43,510 bases of DNA from Myxococcales bacterium. GTDB lineage: Bacteria > Myxococcota_A > Polyangia > Polyangiales > Polyangiaceae. The notes beneath the pieces are model-generated. The model ran no database searches, was not told the DNA's origin, and saw only the letters and a program-made list of their open reading frames with translations. The stretch is taken from contig SXNL01000035.1 of assembly GCA_005777185.1 (NCBI GenBank), positions 1-43,510 on the forward strand. Reading direction: 5' to 3'. Positions within the stretch are counted from its first letter, which is position 1. Each line of letters starts with the position of its first letter. Positions 8,963 through 17,554 of this stretch are shown piece after piece. Both the position numbers and the translations under genes were made by a program.

Positions 8963-8977
8963 CGGACCTCTTGTCAA
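8949..8977 (-). promoter_or_regulatory. Candidate sigma-70-type promoter for rplC
   Basis: On the minus strand a perfect TTGACA (8977-8972) is followed after 17 bases by CACTTT (8954-8949). The -35 element matches the consensus fully; the -10 element is weak. The position, about 125 bp upstream of rplC, would give a leader long enough for structure-based control. Confidence 0.35.
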
Positions 8978-8996
8978 GCGCGGAGGCTCGGAGCCG

Positions 8997-9476
8997 CTAC
9001 GCCGACAGCTTCGCGATCAGATCCCGGACCCCGTCGGTGTGGTTCGACGCGACGAGCTCGCCCGTGAAGATCCCGGCGATCTTCCCCGACCGGTCGATCA
9101 CGTACGTCACCCGTCGCACCTTGTTCATGAGCCCGCGGAGGACCCCCATCATGCCGTCGAACGCCCCGAACTTCGTGGACAGCGCGCGGCCCTCGTCCGA
9201 CACGAGCGGGAAGGCCACGTCGTAACGCTTCGCGAACTTGCGGTGCGACTCGTCGGAGTCGAGCGACACGCCGATGACCTCCGTTTCCTTCCCGACCAGG
9301 TCGTCGTACATGTCCTGGAACCCGCACGTCTCCTTCGTGCAGACGGGCGTGAAATCACCGGGGTAGAAGTAGATGACGACGGTCTTCTTCCCGTAGAGCT
9401 CGGTCGAGGAGAGCCTGCGCCCGTTGCTCGCGACCACGTCGAAGTCCGGAGCGCGATCGCCGATGGAAAGGCTCAT
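8997..9476 (-). CDS. bcp: Thiol peroxidase of the Bcp/PrxQ peroxiredoxin family
   Basis: The 159-residue cytosolic peroxiredoxin would reduce hydrogen peroxide and organic peroxides using thioredoxin. The active-site segment [13 protein letters not shown] carries the peroxidatic Cys at residue 46 and a second Cys at residue 51, the spacing typical of atypical two-Cys Bcp/PrxQ enzymes. The ATG at 9476 (protein [12 protein letters not shown]) is chosen because family similarity starts there. An in-frame upstream extension to 9566 would add 30 non-conserved residues and run into the rplS promoter. It is transcribed divergently from rplS. Confidence 0.93.
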   Translation of the reverse strand: MSLSIGDRAPDFDVVASNGRRLSSTELYGKKTVVIYFYPGDFTPVCTKETCGFQDMYDDLVGKETEVIGVSLDSDESHRKFAKRYDVAFPLVSDEGRALSTKFGAFDGMMGVLRGLMNKVRRVTYVIDRSGKIAGIFTGELVASNHTDGVRDLIAKLSA

Positions 9477-9547
9477 CGGGCGAAAGTATCCGAAGGAAGG
9501 GCCCTTTTCCACGCCCCCGTGACTCCGGAGGGGGGCCGGTCCGCGCG

Positions 9548-9576
9548 TTGACAGCGCGAATTTCACGTGCTTTAAC
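9548..9576 (+). promoter_or_regulatory. Promoter of rplS
   Basis: TTGACA at 9548-9553, a 17-base spacer and TTTAAC at 9571-9576 form a good housekeeping-type promoter. Transcription would begin near 9583, about 22 bases before the rplS GTG, leaving room for the GAGGAG ribosome-binding site and little else. Confidence 0.6.
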
Positions 9577-9604
9577 CCGCCGCCCCATCGACGAGGAGCC
9601 CGCC

Positions 9605-9958
9605 GTGAACATCCCCAAGATCCAGGATTTCGAGAACGCCCTCCTGCGGAGCGACCTCCCCGATTTCCGCGTCGGTGACACGCTGCGGGTCCACTACAAG
9701 ATCGTCGAGGGCGACAAGGATCGCATCCAGGTCTTCCAGGGCGTGGTGATCAAGCGCCACCGGGCCGGTGCGCGCAGCACGTTCACCGTGCGCAAGGTGA
9801 GCTTCAACGTCGGCGTCGAGCGCGTGTTCCTCCTTCACTCTCCTCGCATCGACAAGGTCGAGATCGTGTCGCGCGGCGTGGTGCGCCGGGCGCGGCTCTT
9901 CTACCTCCGCGATCTGCAAGGCAAGGCCGCCCGCGTCCGCGATCAGAAGGACAATTGA
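9605..9958 (+). CDS. rplS: Large ribosomal subunit protein L19
   Basis: The 117-residue protein is L19, located at the 30S-50S interface. Recognisable segments are [46 protein letters not shown] and the [19 protein letters not shown] end. It starts at GTG 9605 after GAGGAG. The usual rpsP-rimM-trmD neighbours are absent, and the gene has its own promoter. Its TGA overlaps the TTG start of the next gene, suggesting translational coupling to a membrane protein of unknown function. Confidence 0.96.
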   Translation: MNIPKIQDFENALLRSDLPDFRVGDTLRVHYKIVEGDKDRIQVFQGVVIKRHRAGARSTFTVRKVSFNVGVERVFLLHSPRIDKVEIVSRGVVRRARLFYLRDLQGKAARVRDQKDN

Positions 9959-10827
9959 GCGCGTCGGCCTCGCCCGGCACGCTGCCGCCTGGCGGAGCGC
10001 CCGAGTCGAGGGTCCGACACTTCAAGGGCAAGTTGTACGCTCGGCCGCTGGCCGTGTGGGGTGTCTTCGCGGTCCTGGGCGCTGTCGGCTTCGCGGTCAT
10101 CCCGAGCACCCTCTCGATCGCGGCGCTCGCCGTCGGCATCGGCCTGACCCTCGGCTTGTCGAGCGTCCGGCCCTGGATGCGTGCTCGCGGGACCGTCCAC
10201 CTCCGGCTCTCGGACGCCGCCGTGGGTCTCGAGCGGAAGGTCCTGTTCCCCCGGGCGGACCTCGCGGGCGTCGTGTCCTCGCGCCACGACACCTGCTGGA
10301 TGGTGACGCTCTTCGACGCGCGCGGGCGCGAGGTCACCATCCAGCTCGCCGAGCTCGAGCACGGGGTGCTGATGCGCGAGCTGGGCTTCCAAGGTCTGCC
10401 GACCGGGTCGTTCGAGCTCCGCACGCCCATGACGTGGTCCATGGGCGCCGCGCTCCTTGGCACGGCCGGCGGCGCGGCGGTGCTCCTGCGCCTCTTCGCC
10501 GGGGACCTCCTCTCCGGTGAGAAGGCGCCGCTCATCGTCCTCGGCCTCGTGATCGCCGCGCTCACGTTGGTCGTCGCGAACATCTTCAGGCGCGAGATCC
10601 GGCTGGGCGTCGACGGCATCCACGTCGTGACGCCCGTGCGGCATCGCGTCTTCCCCTTCGGTCGTACGTCGCTCAGGGCCACCAACCACTTCGTGCAGAT
10701 CCTGGAGGGGGACGACGTCGTGGCGACGTTCGAGTGCGCGAGCGCCCGCCTCGCTGTTCAGATCGAGACCGCGTGTGCCCAGTGGATGGACCGCCGCCGC
10801 TCCATCGCCGCGAAGGCGACCGCGTAG
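9955..10827 (+). CDS. Membrane protein of unknown function
   Basis: The 290-residue protein starts at TTG 9955, which shares bases with the rplS stop (TTGA); no better in-frame start lies nearby. Hydrophobic segments occur at about residues 31-70 (probably two helices) and about 163-205 (two helices). They alternate with two soluble stretches containing beta-rich, PH-like patterns (e.g. [20 protein letters not shown] and the C-terminal [12 protein letters not shown] region). The layout of paired helices plus soluble domain, twice, resembles bacterial PH-domain membrane proteins, but I cannot assign a family. Coupling to rplS is the only clue from context. Confidence 0.75.
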   Translation: MSASASPGTLPPGGAPESRVRHFKGKLYARPLAVWGVFAVLGAVGFAVIPSTLSIAALAVGIGLTLGLSSVRPWMRARGTVHLRLSDAAVGLERKVLFPRADLAGVVSSRHDTCWMVTLFDARGREVTIQLAELEHGVLMRELGFQGLPTGSFELRTPMTWSMGAALLGTAGGAAVLLRLFAGDLLSGEKAPLIVLGLVIAALTLVVANIFRREIRLGVDGIHVVTPVRHRVFPFGRTSLRATNHFVQILEGDDVVATFECASARLAVQIETACAQWMDRRRSIAAKATA

Positions 10828-10859
10828 GGCGCCGCGTCGGTAGCGCGCCTCGTCACCGC

Positions 10860-10876
10860 CGGCCGAGCCTCGGCCG
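10860..10876. terminator. Candidate bidirectional terminator hairpin
   Basis: A 7-bp stem (cGGCCGA / TCGGCCg) with a 3-base loop lies between two convergent genes (ends at 10827 and 10891). There is no T-run on either side, so it would be a weak intrinsic terminator or only an RNA 3'-end structure. Confidence 0.35.
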
Positions 10877-10890
10877 CGCGGACACGCGTA

Positions 10891-11424
10891 CTAGTCGACT
10901 GCCTTCGGGGGTGGCCCCATCTGGATGCGCTCGCCGATGTAGGACCCGATGAGGGTGAACATCACGCCGATGCCGCTCAGGATCACGTAGAGGAACGTCG
11001 GCAACGTGCGCACCGTCTGGCTCTGGACGAGCAGGAAGGTGGTGGGGAGCGCCACGAGGAACGCCGCGATCATCGGCTCGATGAACGTGCGGCCCGGCGA
11101 GATCATACCGACCAGGATGCCCCCGACGAACCACACGGGGACGCACACGATCATGCCGTTGCCGCCCTCGAAGTCGATGGCCGTGATGATCTTCGGCAGA
11201 CCGAAGACCATCGCTGCGGTGAGCACCCCCTGGACGGCGAGCGCGATGAACATCCACTGCACGCTGATCCCGTCCTGCTGGTAGCGGCGCGCCTCCTCCT
11301 CTTCCTTCGTGCGAGCGGACTTGCCCAGGGCCTCGATCTTCGCGCCGCAGTGCCCGCAGCGCGTGGACCCCGGGGGGTTCTTCTGGAAACCGCAGGAAGG
11401 GCAGACGACGTTCTTGGCAGCCAT
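10891..11424 (-). CDS. Zinc-ribbon membrane protein of unknown function
   Basis: The 177-residue protein begins with a zinc-ribbon: CPSC near residue 8 and CGHC near residue 23. A short charged segment (KEEEEARRYQQ) and four hydrophobic helices follow (about residues 55-75, 90-110, 115-135 and 145-165). The zinc ribbon probably stays in the cytoplasm. The layout is common among uncharacterised bacterial membrane proteins and gives no function. The ATG at 11424 starts the conserved zinc-ribbon reading. It is divergent from the gene at 11677. Confidence 0.8.
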   Translation of the reverse strand: MAAKNVVCPSCGFQKNPPGSTRCGHCGAKIEALGKSARTKEEEEARRYQQDGISVQWMFIALAVQGVLTAAMVFGLPKIITAIDFEGGNGMIVCVPVWFVGGILVGMISPGRTFIEPMIAAFLVALPTTFLLVQSQTVRTLPTFLYVILSGIGVMFTLIGSYIGERIQMGPPPKAVD

Positions 11425-11594
11425 GGCTTCGGTACGGGGAGGGTATCATGTTCCGGGTGGAGGCTCGCAAGATCGACGCTCCGCTTCGTCCGGCGAAAAA
11501 TCGCTGGTGGCGAGAAAATTCGGGGAACCTTGGACGCTCCGCGCTGTCTCGTGCGAGGCTGAATCGCGGACCGGCCGCGCTCCCACCTCCTGAT

Positions 11595-11621
11595 TCGAGG
11601 GGGTCGAGACGTCCCCCTCGA
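11595..11621. other. 9-bp inverted repeat in divergent intergenic region
   Basis: TCGAGGGGG (11595-11603) and CCCCCTCGA (11613-11621) form a perfect 9-bp inverted repeat with a 9-base spacer. It lies inside the 252-bp region between the divergent genes that start at 11424 and 11677. It could be an operator or an RNA hairpin. Nothing else clear was seen there apart from the AAAGGA ribosome-binding site at 11663-11668. Confidence 0.4.
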
Positions 11622-11676
11622 GCTCCCCGCATGGCCCCACCCCCATGTCAACCGTTGAGAATCAAAGGATAATGTC

Positions 11677-12336
11677 ATGAGCGGCGAGAGCGCGACCCAC
11701 GAGCCGATCCTGGGGCTGGGCACCGACGAGGTGGACCCGGAGCTCGTCGCGCTCCCGGCGCCGCCCCGGCGGGAGCGTACCCTGACGGTGGGGCTGCTCC
11801 TCGTCACGGCGGTCCTCTCGGCGGGGATGGTCGTCGGCCTCCGGCGGGACGCGGTGTACGCGTTCTCGCGTCCGGCCATCACGGATCTCGGGGATCTCTC
11901 CGTGGCGCCGCCCGCGGCGTTCGTCGAGAACAGCCACATCGAGGGGCGCGGCCTGGTCGGCGCGGCAGGCGCGATCCGCTACGAGCGCCCCTTCGCCAGC
12001 GAGACGTTCCGGGCGTTTCCGGTCCTCCATCCCTCCGGGCAGCCCAACGTGTGGGTCGAGGTGCGGCTCCCGGCGGGGGCCGAGGGGGAGCGCTACGTGC
12101 CCCCGTCGAGCTTCACGGGTCGGCTGGTGCGCTTCGACGACGTCGGGCCGCGGCATCGCGGGCTGAAGAGCGCGATCGAGTCCCGCGGGCAGCGTGTGCC
12201 GGCGGGCGCGTGGCTCCTGGTGAACGGCGAGGCCCCGGGAGACGCACGCTGGGCGGTGCTGCTCACGGCGCTGTTCGCGTGCTTCGCGGCGTGGAACCTG
12301 TACGCCGTCGCGAGGCTCCTGCGCCGCGTTCGGTGA
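11677..12336 (+). CDS. Bitopic membrane protein of unknown function
   Basis: The 219-residue protein has a hydrophobic helix at about residues 36-57 (LTVGLLLVTAVLSAGMVVGL) and another near 190-212. A soluble domain of about 130 residues sits between them and probably faces the periplasm. The overall shape (two terminal helices flanking a soluble domain) recalls SURF1-like proteins, but no diagnostic motif was found, so this is not claimed. The ATG at 11677 follows AAAGGA at 8-base spacing; a GTG at 11731 is an alternative. It converges on the cytochrome gene across 29 bp. Confidence 0.75.
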   Translation: MSGESATHEPILGLGTDEVDPELVALPAPPRRERTLTVGLLLVTAVLSAGMVVGLRRDAVYAFSRPAITDLGDLSVAPPAAFVENSHIEGRGLVGAAGAIRYERPFASETFRAFPVLHPSGQPNVWVEVRLPAGAEGERYVPPSSFTGRLVRFDDVGPRHRGLKSAIESRGQRVPAGAWLLVNGEAPGDARWAVLLTALFACFAAWNLYAVARLLRRVR

Positions 12337-12365
12337 CGGTCTCGAGGGGTCAAGAGACGCGCCCG

Positions 12366-14591
12366 TCAGCGGAGGCGTAGCGCGTGGGCGTGGACGGGGA
12401 GTCGCTCGTTCGCGCAGCCCGGGACCCTGAGGTTGCACAGGTTGCGTATCCCCGGGGCGTTGTCCGGCGCCCGTCGTTCGATGAACGCGGCGTGGGCTTG
12501 CGGGATGACGTCCGGGGATCCGCCGACCTCGGGCAGCGCGAGCGCCTGTACGCGGAGCATGTCGGCGTCGCGTGGCTGGAGGAGCAGGCCCACCGCCGTG
12601 GCCTGGAGCGCGCCCGCCGGATCGCCAGAGCCCGCTCGCACGATCGCGAGGTCGGCCCACAGCGTGTCGTCCCTCGGGGCGCCCTTCACGGCCCGCGCGA
12701 GGTGGGGCGCCGCGAGATCCCACTGCCAGGTCGTCTTGTACGTCTCCGCGAGGATCCTCGCGGTCGCAGGGTGACCGGGCGCGAGCCGCTCGACCTCGCC
12801 CAGGCGGGTGCGTGTATCCTGCACCATTCCCTGCCGGGCCAGGATGTCGGCGAGAAGCCCGGTCGCGATCGCGCGTTCGCGCGGGGTCCGCGCCAGCAGG
12901 CGTGCGCGTTCGGTGACGGCGCTGGCCTCCTCGAGGCGCTCCTGCACCACGTGGGAAAGGCCGACCGCGTACGCGTGGACCCGGGCGAACGTGGCCGTCG
13001 CGCCACGCGCGTCGACGCGCGTCGACGTCGCGCCCACATCCGTGGACAGCCGGATCTGGCTCACCGCGAGATCGATCACGGGCTGCGGCCGGCAAGGATC
13101 CAGGGCGCGGGCGACCTTCCTCAGGCCCTCCCTTCCGAACGCGCGGCCGCGCTCGGTGAGCGTGGCGTCGCACGCGGCCTTCTGGAGATCGCGGTTCCTC
13201 GTGCGGTGGCGGAGCCGCGCCGTCACCTGGAGCGGGAAGGCGTCGGCGCCGAGCGTGCCGGGGAGATCCAGCGCGTACACCACGAGCGCCGTGTCGCGCG
13301 GCGGGATCGTGTGGTTGTAGACGTTGGCCGCGAACTCGTGCGTCTCGCGGACGGTTCGCATGAGGCCGTCCGTGCCGGCCATGTACGAGACGAACCGGTG
13401 CGCGGAGGGATCCCGTCCGCTCGCCTCGTGCTCGGTGCCCGCGTCCGCCACGCGCCGGGCACGCGCGTCCTCGACGACCACCTCGATCCAGACGTCCTGC
13501 GCGTCCATGACGCCACCGGGGAAGCGGTGCCCCGTCCGCTCGTTCTTGACGACGACCTCGAACGAGACGCGAGAGCCCGGCCGGGTGACGATGGGGGCGT
13601 CCTCGACGAGCACGCGGCCGCTCGGCAGCACGACGCCCGCCACGTCGATCGTGGCGGACCCTCGCAGGAACTCGGCGGCGCGCCGTTCCTGCTCCGGGTC
13701 CTTGATCATCGACGCGAGCCACGTGTGGGCCCCCGTGAAGCGGTGCGACGTGAACAGGCCGCCGCGCGCGGTCGGCTCGCCGAGCGACGTCGGCTCCTTC
13801 GTCATGTGGCAGCCGCGGCAGTCCTTCTCGTCGACGTCGTCGATGCGCGCGGCGTGCGTGCCGGCGTAGGCCGACCGCATCCACGGCGACGCGTCGTCCT
13901 GCCCGATGAGGTGGTTCGCGTTGCCGGTGGACGCGTCGAGGAACGCGCGGTGGCAGGTCACGCAGAGCTGAGCGGTCCGGAGCGGCGCACGCCCGACGAC
14001 GGCCTTGTGGCGGAGCACGCTGTCGGGATCCTTGTCCCTCGGGAGCGGGACTTCGCTCGCGTCGAGGTCGAAGCTGCCGTTGCCGTCCGGTCGCGTCGCG
14101 CTGACGCCGTGGCATGTCCGGCAGGAGACGCCAGCGTACGCGCGCACATCCGCGGGATCGACGTCCTTCGCCATCTTGCCGTCGACCATGAGCGCGATGT
14201 CGTGGCAGCCCGCGCAGAAGAGGCTCCTGTCGTTTCCTCTGTCCTTGCGGAACCGCTCGACGACCGTGCGGTACACCGGGTTGTTGAACGAGGAGAACGC
14301 GTGCGCGCTCGCGCGCCACGTCGCGGCGATGTCGAGGTGGCAACCCTCGCACGTGTCCACGTCCGCGAGCCGCGTGCCGGCGCCTTCCTTGCCGCCGACG
14401 AGGCGCATCTGCGACGGGTGGAAGTCCGGGGTGGAGCGCGGGAGGACCGCGACCGCGCCCGCGCCCGCGGGAGGAGCCCCGGGGGACCCCGGCGCGGAGC
14501 CGCCGCGGACCGACGGTTCTTCACGGAGCGCCCCGGACGCGCACGCGGACGCGGCGACGAGGACCAGGGAGGAGAGACCGAGGTGCTTCAA
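12366..14591 (-). CDS. Pentaheme c-type cytochrome/TPR lipoprotein
   Basis: The 741-residue protein starts at TTG 14591, eight bases after the stop of the DUF2330 gene. A lipoprotein signal with lipobox ASAC lies at residues 14-17. Five CxxCH heme-binding motifs follow: CEGCH 81, CAGCH 126, CRTCH 157, CVTCH 210 and CRGCH 258. The middle part is beta-rich (about residues 290-480). Residues about 570-700 look like tetratricopeptide repeats. The arrangement resembles multiheme cytochrome c-554-like proteins that carry TPRs. An electron-transfer role at the cell envelope is likely; donor and acceptor are unknown. The TTG start lacks an obvious ribosome-binding site, so translation may depend on coupling. 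Confidence 0.88.
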   Translation of the reverse strand: MKHLGLSSLVLVAASACASGALREEPSVRGGSAPGSPGAPPAGAGAVAVLPRSTPDFHPSQMRLVGGKEGAGTRLADVDTCEGCHLDIAATWRASAHAFSSFNNPVYRTVVERFRKDRGNDRSLFCAGCHDIALMVDGKMAKDVDPADVRAYAGVSCRTCHGVSATRPDGNGSFDLDASEVPLPRDKDPDSVLRHKAVVGRAPLRTAQLCVTCHRAFLDASTGNANHLIGQDDASPWMRSAYAGTHAARIDDVDEKDCRGCHMTKEPTSLGEPTARGGLFTSHRFTGAHTWLASMIKDPEQERRAAEFLRGSATIDVAGVVLPSGRVLVEDAPIVTRPGSRVSFEVVVKNERTGHRFPGGVMDAQDVWIEVVVEDARARRVADAGTEHEASGRDPSAHRFVSYMAGTDGLMRTVRETHEFAANVYNHTIPPRDTALVVYALDLPGTLGADAFPLQVTARLRHRTRNRDLQKAACDATLTERGRAFGREGLRKVARALDPCRPQPVIDLAVSQIRLSTDVGATSTRVDARGATATFARVHAYAVGLSHVVQERLEEASAVTERARLLARTPRERAIATGLLADILARQGMVQDTRTRLGEVERLAPGHPATARILAETYKTTWQWDLAAPHLARAVKGAPRDDTLWADLAIVRAGSGDPAGALQATAVGLLLQPRDADMLRVQALALPEVGGSPDVIPQAHAAFIERRAPDNAPGIRNLCNLRVPGCANERLPVHAHALRLR

Positions 14592-14599
14592 AGGGGAGC

Positions 14600-16363
14600 T
14601 CAGGGCCGAACCCGGGACCGCCTGCGAAGGCCGAGCGCGAGGAGGCCGCCGAGGGTGGCGGCGACGGCTGCAAGGGGGCGGTCGGTGACGGGCCCGGTGC
14701 TGCAGCCCGACTTCTTCGGAGCCGGCTCGGTCGTCGGCGCTGTCTCGGTCGTGGCGGTCGCGGCGGTCGTGGCGGTCGAGGTGGGAGGAGGCGTCGCGCC
14801 CACGCCGGCGTGGCCGACGGGGCCGACCCCGCTGTTGGGCGGCGCGGCACCCTTCAGTCCGATCTCGGGCACGTCCTTCTGCACGAACGACGCGAGCTCG
14901 AGCTTCCCGCGCGGAGCGAACGCCAGGTTCAGCGCGGGCTTCGGCCGCGCGTCGCCGACGACGCTCGGCGGCGGACCCCCCCAGATCCCGCGGCGCGGGT
15001 TCTCGCACGTGACGGGGCCCGTCCAGGGGTGGCGCATCGCGTAGCGGCCCTGGAAGTTGTTGGTGCCCGCCCCCTTCACGGCGCCCTCCTCGAGCTTCCC
15101 GTTCTGGCCCATGAACTCGCGTCCACCCGCGATCGGCTCGGCCGCCTTGAACACGAGATCCTCGCCGAGCGAGTCTTTCGTGTATCTCGCATGCAATCGC
15201 GTGAGCACGAACCCGGTGGAGAACCATCCGCGACGCCCGATGGGCATGGGCCGGACCGGAGCTCCCGGCGCGACCGGCTTCCCGAGGGTGGGGGCGAGCG
15301 GCGCGGTCTTCGGCGTCACGCCCGGGGGCGACGGCGGGACGGCCGGCGGGCTCGGGTCCGGGTTCGCGGACGGCAGCGCGTCGGCGCCGAGCGTGGCGAG
15401 CTCGCCCGGGTTGAGGGCGGGCGAGGGGCACGGATCGCAGGTGCCCGCGTCCCAGGCGTACTCCGTGATGACCGCCTTCGGGTTCCTCTCCATGGTGCGG
15501 TCGAAGAGCGCCGCGTAGAAGCTCCCGAACTCGCCACGCGCCTTCTCGGAGACGTCGAGGTTGGTGGGGATCGTCACGTTCGGGTAGTTCGCGACCTCGT
15601 AGCGCTGCTGCTTCGCGAGGATGTGCACGATGAGGTCCTGCGTACCGTTCGCGTTCATGAGGCCGAGGCGGACCGGCAGGTTGAACTTCTCGCTGTCGTA
15701 GTGGAAGCGGAGCGGCGAGAGCATGGCCATCCCGGTCTCGAATTTGACCTTCGACACGTCCACCTTCGCGACGAAGAACTTCGACCCCTGCTGGATGTAC
15801 GGCTTGAAGTAGGGCTCGGCGCCCTCGGGGATCTTGTACTTCTCCTGCTTGAGCCAGGCGTCGAGGCCACCCGCGTCCTTCGCAGACAGGATGACCACCT
15901 CGTACTCGCCGACGGTGAACTGCGCCTCCACGGTCACGCCGAGGTCGTCGCCGGAGCGGCCGGAGGCCTTCGCAGGCCCGGCGGCCATCGGCGCCATGAC
16001 GGCGCGCGCCTTCGTCTCGACGACCTGCTGGCAGGGATCCTGCTCCCAGTACTCGACGAGGCGCGGCGCCGCGAGCTGATCCACGCGCTCGAAGACGGCC
16101 TTCGGGAGCGTCTTCACGTTCTCCTTCTGGAGGATGACGGGGACCGGCACGACCATCGCGAAGTTCTCGGGCGGCCCCTGGTAGTTGTTCTGCATCGAGA
16201 GCACGGTGCGCTGCCCCTCGCGCATGAGCACGACCTGCGTCGCGTTGTTGAAGAGCTTGGCGTCGGCGCCGCTCACGTAGAACCCGCAGAAGGCGCTCGC
16301 GGCGCGCGGGGCGAGGGAAGCGACGAGGAGGGCGGCGGCTCCCGCCAGGATGGATCGACGCAT
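14600..16363 (-). CDS. DUF2330 protein with MYXO-CTERM-like tail
   Basis: The 587-residue protein starts at ATG 16363 after AAGGAG. It has a Sec signal peptide cut near AASA, and the mature protein starts with FCGFYVSG, the typical opening of DUF2330. Further family features are the VVLMREGQRTVLSMQNNYQG and FAMVVPVPV segments. A Pro-rich linker lies near residues 330-380, then a second conserved region, then a Thr/Ala-rich stretch. The C-terminus has a Cys (SGCSTG), a hydrophobic segment and LRRRSRVRP, matching the MYXO-CTERM pattern for surface sorting. It is followed eight bases later by the pentaheme cytochrome gene. Function of DUF2330 is unknown. Confidence 0.88.
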   Translation of the reverse strand: MRRSILAGAAALLVASLAPRAASAFCGFYVSGADAKLFNNATQVVLMREGQRTVLSMQNNYQGPPENFAMVVPVPVILQKENVKTLPKAVFERVDQLAAPRLVEYWEQDPCQQVVETKARAVMAPMAAGPAKASGRSGDDLGVTVEAQFTVGEYEVVILSAKDAGGLDAWLKQEKYKIPEGAEPYFKPYIQQGSKFFVAKVDVSKVKFETGMAMLSPLRFHYDSEKFNLPVRLGLMNANGTQDLIVHILAKQQRYEVANYPNVTIPTNLDVSEKARGEFGSFYAALFDRTMERNPKAVITEYAWDAGTCDPCPSPALNPGELATLGADALPSANPDPSPPAVPPSPPGVTPKTAPLAPTLGKPVAPGAPVRPMPIGRRGWFSTGFVLTRLHARYTKDSLGEDLVFKAAEPIAGGREFMGQNGKLEEGAVKGAGTNNFQGRYAMRHPWTGPVTCENPRRGIWGGPPPSVVGDARPKPALNLAFAPRGKLELASFVQKDVPEIGLKGAAPPNSGVGPVGHAGVGATPPPTSTATTAATATTETAPTTEPAPKKSGCSTGPVTDRPLAAVAATLGGLLALGLRRRSRVRP

Positions 16364-16501
16364 GGGTTGCTTGTCTCCTTGGGTGGGACGCACACGGTCG
16401 CACGGAACGAACGAGCGCGGAAAGCCCCTACGGGCGTGGGCGAGGAACGACCTGTCCGCCTCCGCTGTCCGCTGTCTGTCGTCCGTGGTAGGGGCCACCC
16501 C

Positions 16502-17554
16502 ATGCGGGTCCTGGTCATCGGCGGCGGCGTCATGGGGACCTCGTCGGCGTGGTCGCTCCGCGCGCGGGGGTGCGAGGTGACCCTGCTCGAACGCGCCATC
16601 CCCGGGGCGGAGGCGTCGAGCGCCGCGGCGGGGATCCTCGGCGCGCAGATCGAGGCGCACCCGCCCGTCGATCCGGCCTTCCGGCGGAGGCTCGTCGAGG
16701 CGCGCGAGGGCTACCCGGCCTGGGTCGAAGCGCTCCGCGAGGTGAGCGGTATCGACCCGGGGTTCAGGCGCTGCGGGGCCATGGCCGTGGCCTTCACGGC
16801 GGACGAGGCGGAGAGCCTGCGCGCGGTCGCCGCGTCGCAGCGCGAGATGGGCCTCGAGGCCGACTGGACGGCCGACGCCCGGCGGCTCGAGCCGTCGATC
16901 GCGCCCTCCGCCGTGGGAGCCGTCCACTTCGCGAGGGACGCGCAGGTCGAGCCGCCGCAGCTCCTCCGCGCGCTCCACGTGGCGATCGTGCGGCGTGGCG
17001 TGGACGTGCGGTCGGGGGTGACCGTGCGCCGTCTCGCGATGGATGGCGATCGGTGCGTGGGCGCGGACACCGACGACGGCCGCATCCTGGCGGACGCGGT
17101 CGTGCTCGCGGCCGGGAGCTGGACGTCGCACGTGGTCGGCGCTCCGGGCGCGCTTCCCGACGTGCGGCCGGTTCGCGGACAGATCGTCCTCCTGGAGGAG
17201 CGGCCGCCCACGCTCTCCACGATCGTGTTCGGGGGCGGCGGTTACCTCGTGCCGCGGGGCGACGGGCGGGTGCTGTGCGGGAGCACCACCGAGCACGTCG
17301 GGCACAAGCGTGAGGTCACCGCGGGCGGCGTGGCGCAGATCCTGGGCGTCGCGCTCGGGGTGGCGCCCGGGCTAAAAGATGCAGAGTACAAGGATGCATG
17401 GTGCAACTTCCGTCCGTGGGTCGGGGACGTGCCGCCCGTGGTGGGGGCGACGGCGGTTCCCGGGCTGTTCGCGGCGACGGGCCACTACCGCAACGGGATC
17501 CTCCTCGCGCACGAGACCGGCGAGCGGGTCGCGGAGGCGGTCCGCGGCGGCTGA
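16502..17554 (+). CDS. FAD-dependent glycine oxidase-like protein (ThiO family)
   Basis: The 350-residue flavoenzyme belongs to the DAO/ThiO family. It opens with the FAD-binding motif VIGGGVMGTSSAW and then an acidic strand end (VTLLERA). It contains the PVRGQIVLLE segment and closes with GLFAATGHYRNGILLA, a strong ThiO signature in which the Arg binds the substrate carboxylate. ThiO oxidises glycine to iminoacetate for the thiazole of thiamine, but no other thi gene lies nearby, so another amino-acid substrate is possible. The ATG at 16502 lies in a GGGG-CCA-CCCC stretch without a clear ribosome-binding site. Its stop abuts that of the next gene. Confidence 0.85.
   Translation: MRVLVIGGGVMGTSSAWSLRARGCEVTLLERAIPGAEASSAAAGILGAQIEAHPPVDPAFRRRLVEAREGYPAWVEALREVSGIDPGFRRCGAMAVAFTADEAESLRAVAASQREMGLEADWTADARRLEPSIAPSAVGAVHFARDAQVEPPQLLRALHVAIVRRGVDVRSGVTVRRLAMDGDRCVGADTDDGRILADAVVLAAGSWTSHVVGAPGALPDVRPVRGQIVLLEERPPTLSTIVFGGGGYLVPRGDGRVLCGSTTEHVGHKREVTAGGVAQILGVALGVAPGLKDAEYKDAWCNFRPWVGDVPPVVGATAVPGLFAATGHYRNGILLAHETGERVAEAVRGG

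Noticed and set aside
11663-11672. GATAAT at 11667 as a -10 box of the gene at 11677
   Set aside because: It would put the transcription start inside the ATG. The overlapping AAAGGA is better read as the ribosome-binding site.
16440-16500. Short repeats CTGTCC/CTGTCT upstream of the ThiO-like gene
   Set aside because: Copies are too short and irregular to call a repeat array or operator.
12384-17554. Long plus-strand frames of about 886 and 914 codons opposite the cytochrome and DUF2330 genes
   Set aside because: The minus strand has signal peptides, CxxCH motifs and MYXO-CTERM tails. The second plus frame contains a real gene only in its last 350 codons (the ThiO-like oxidase).
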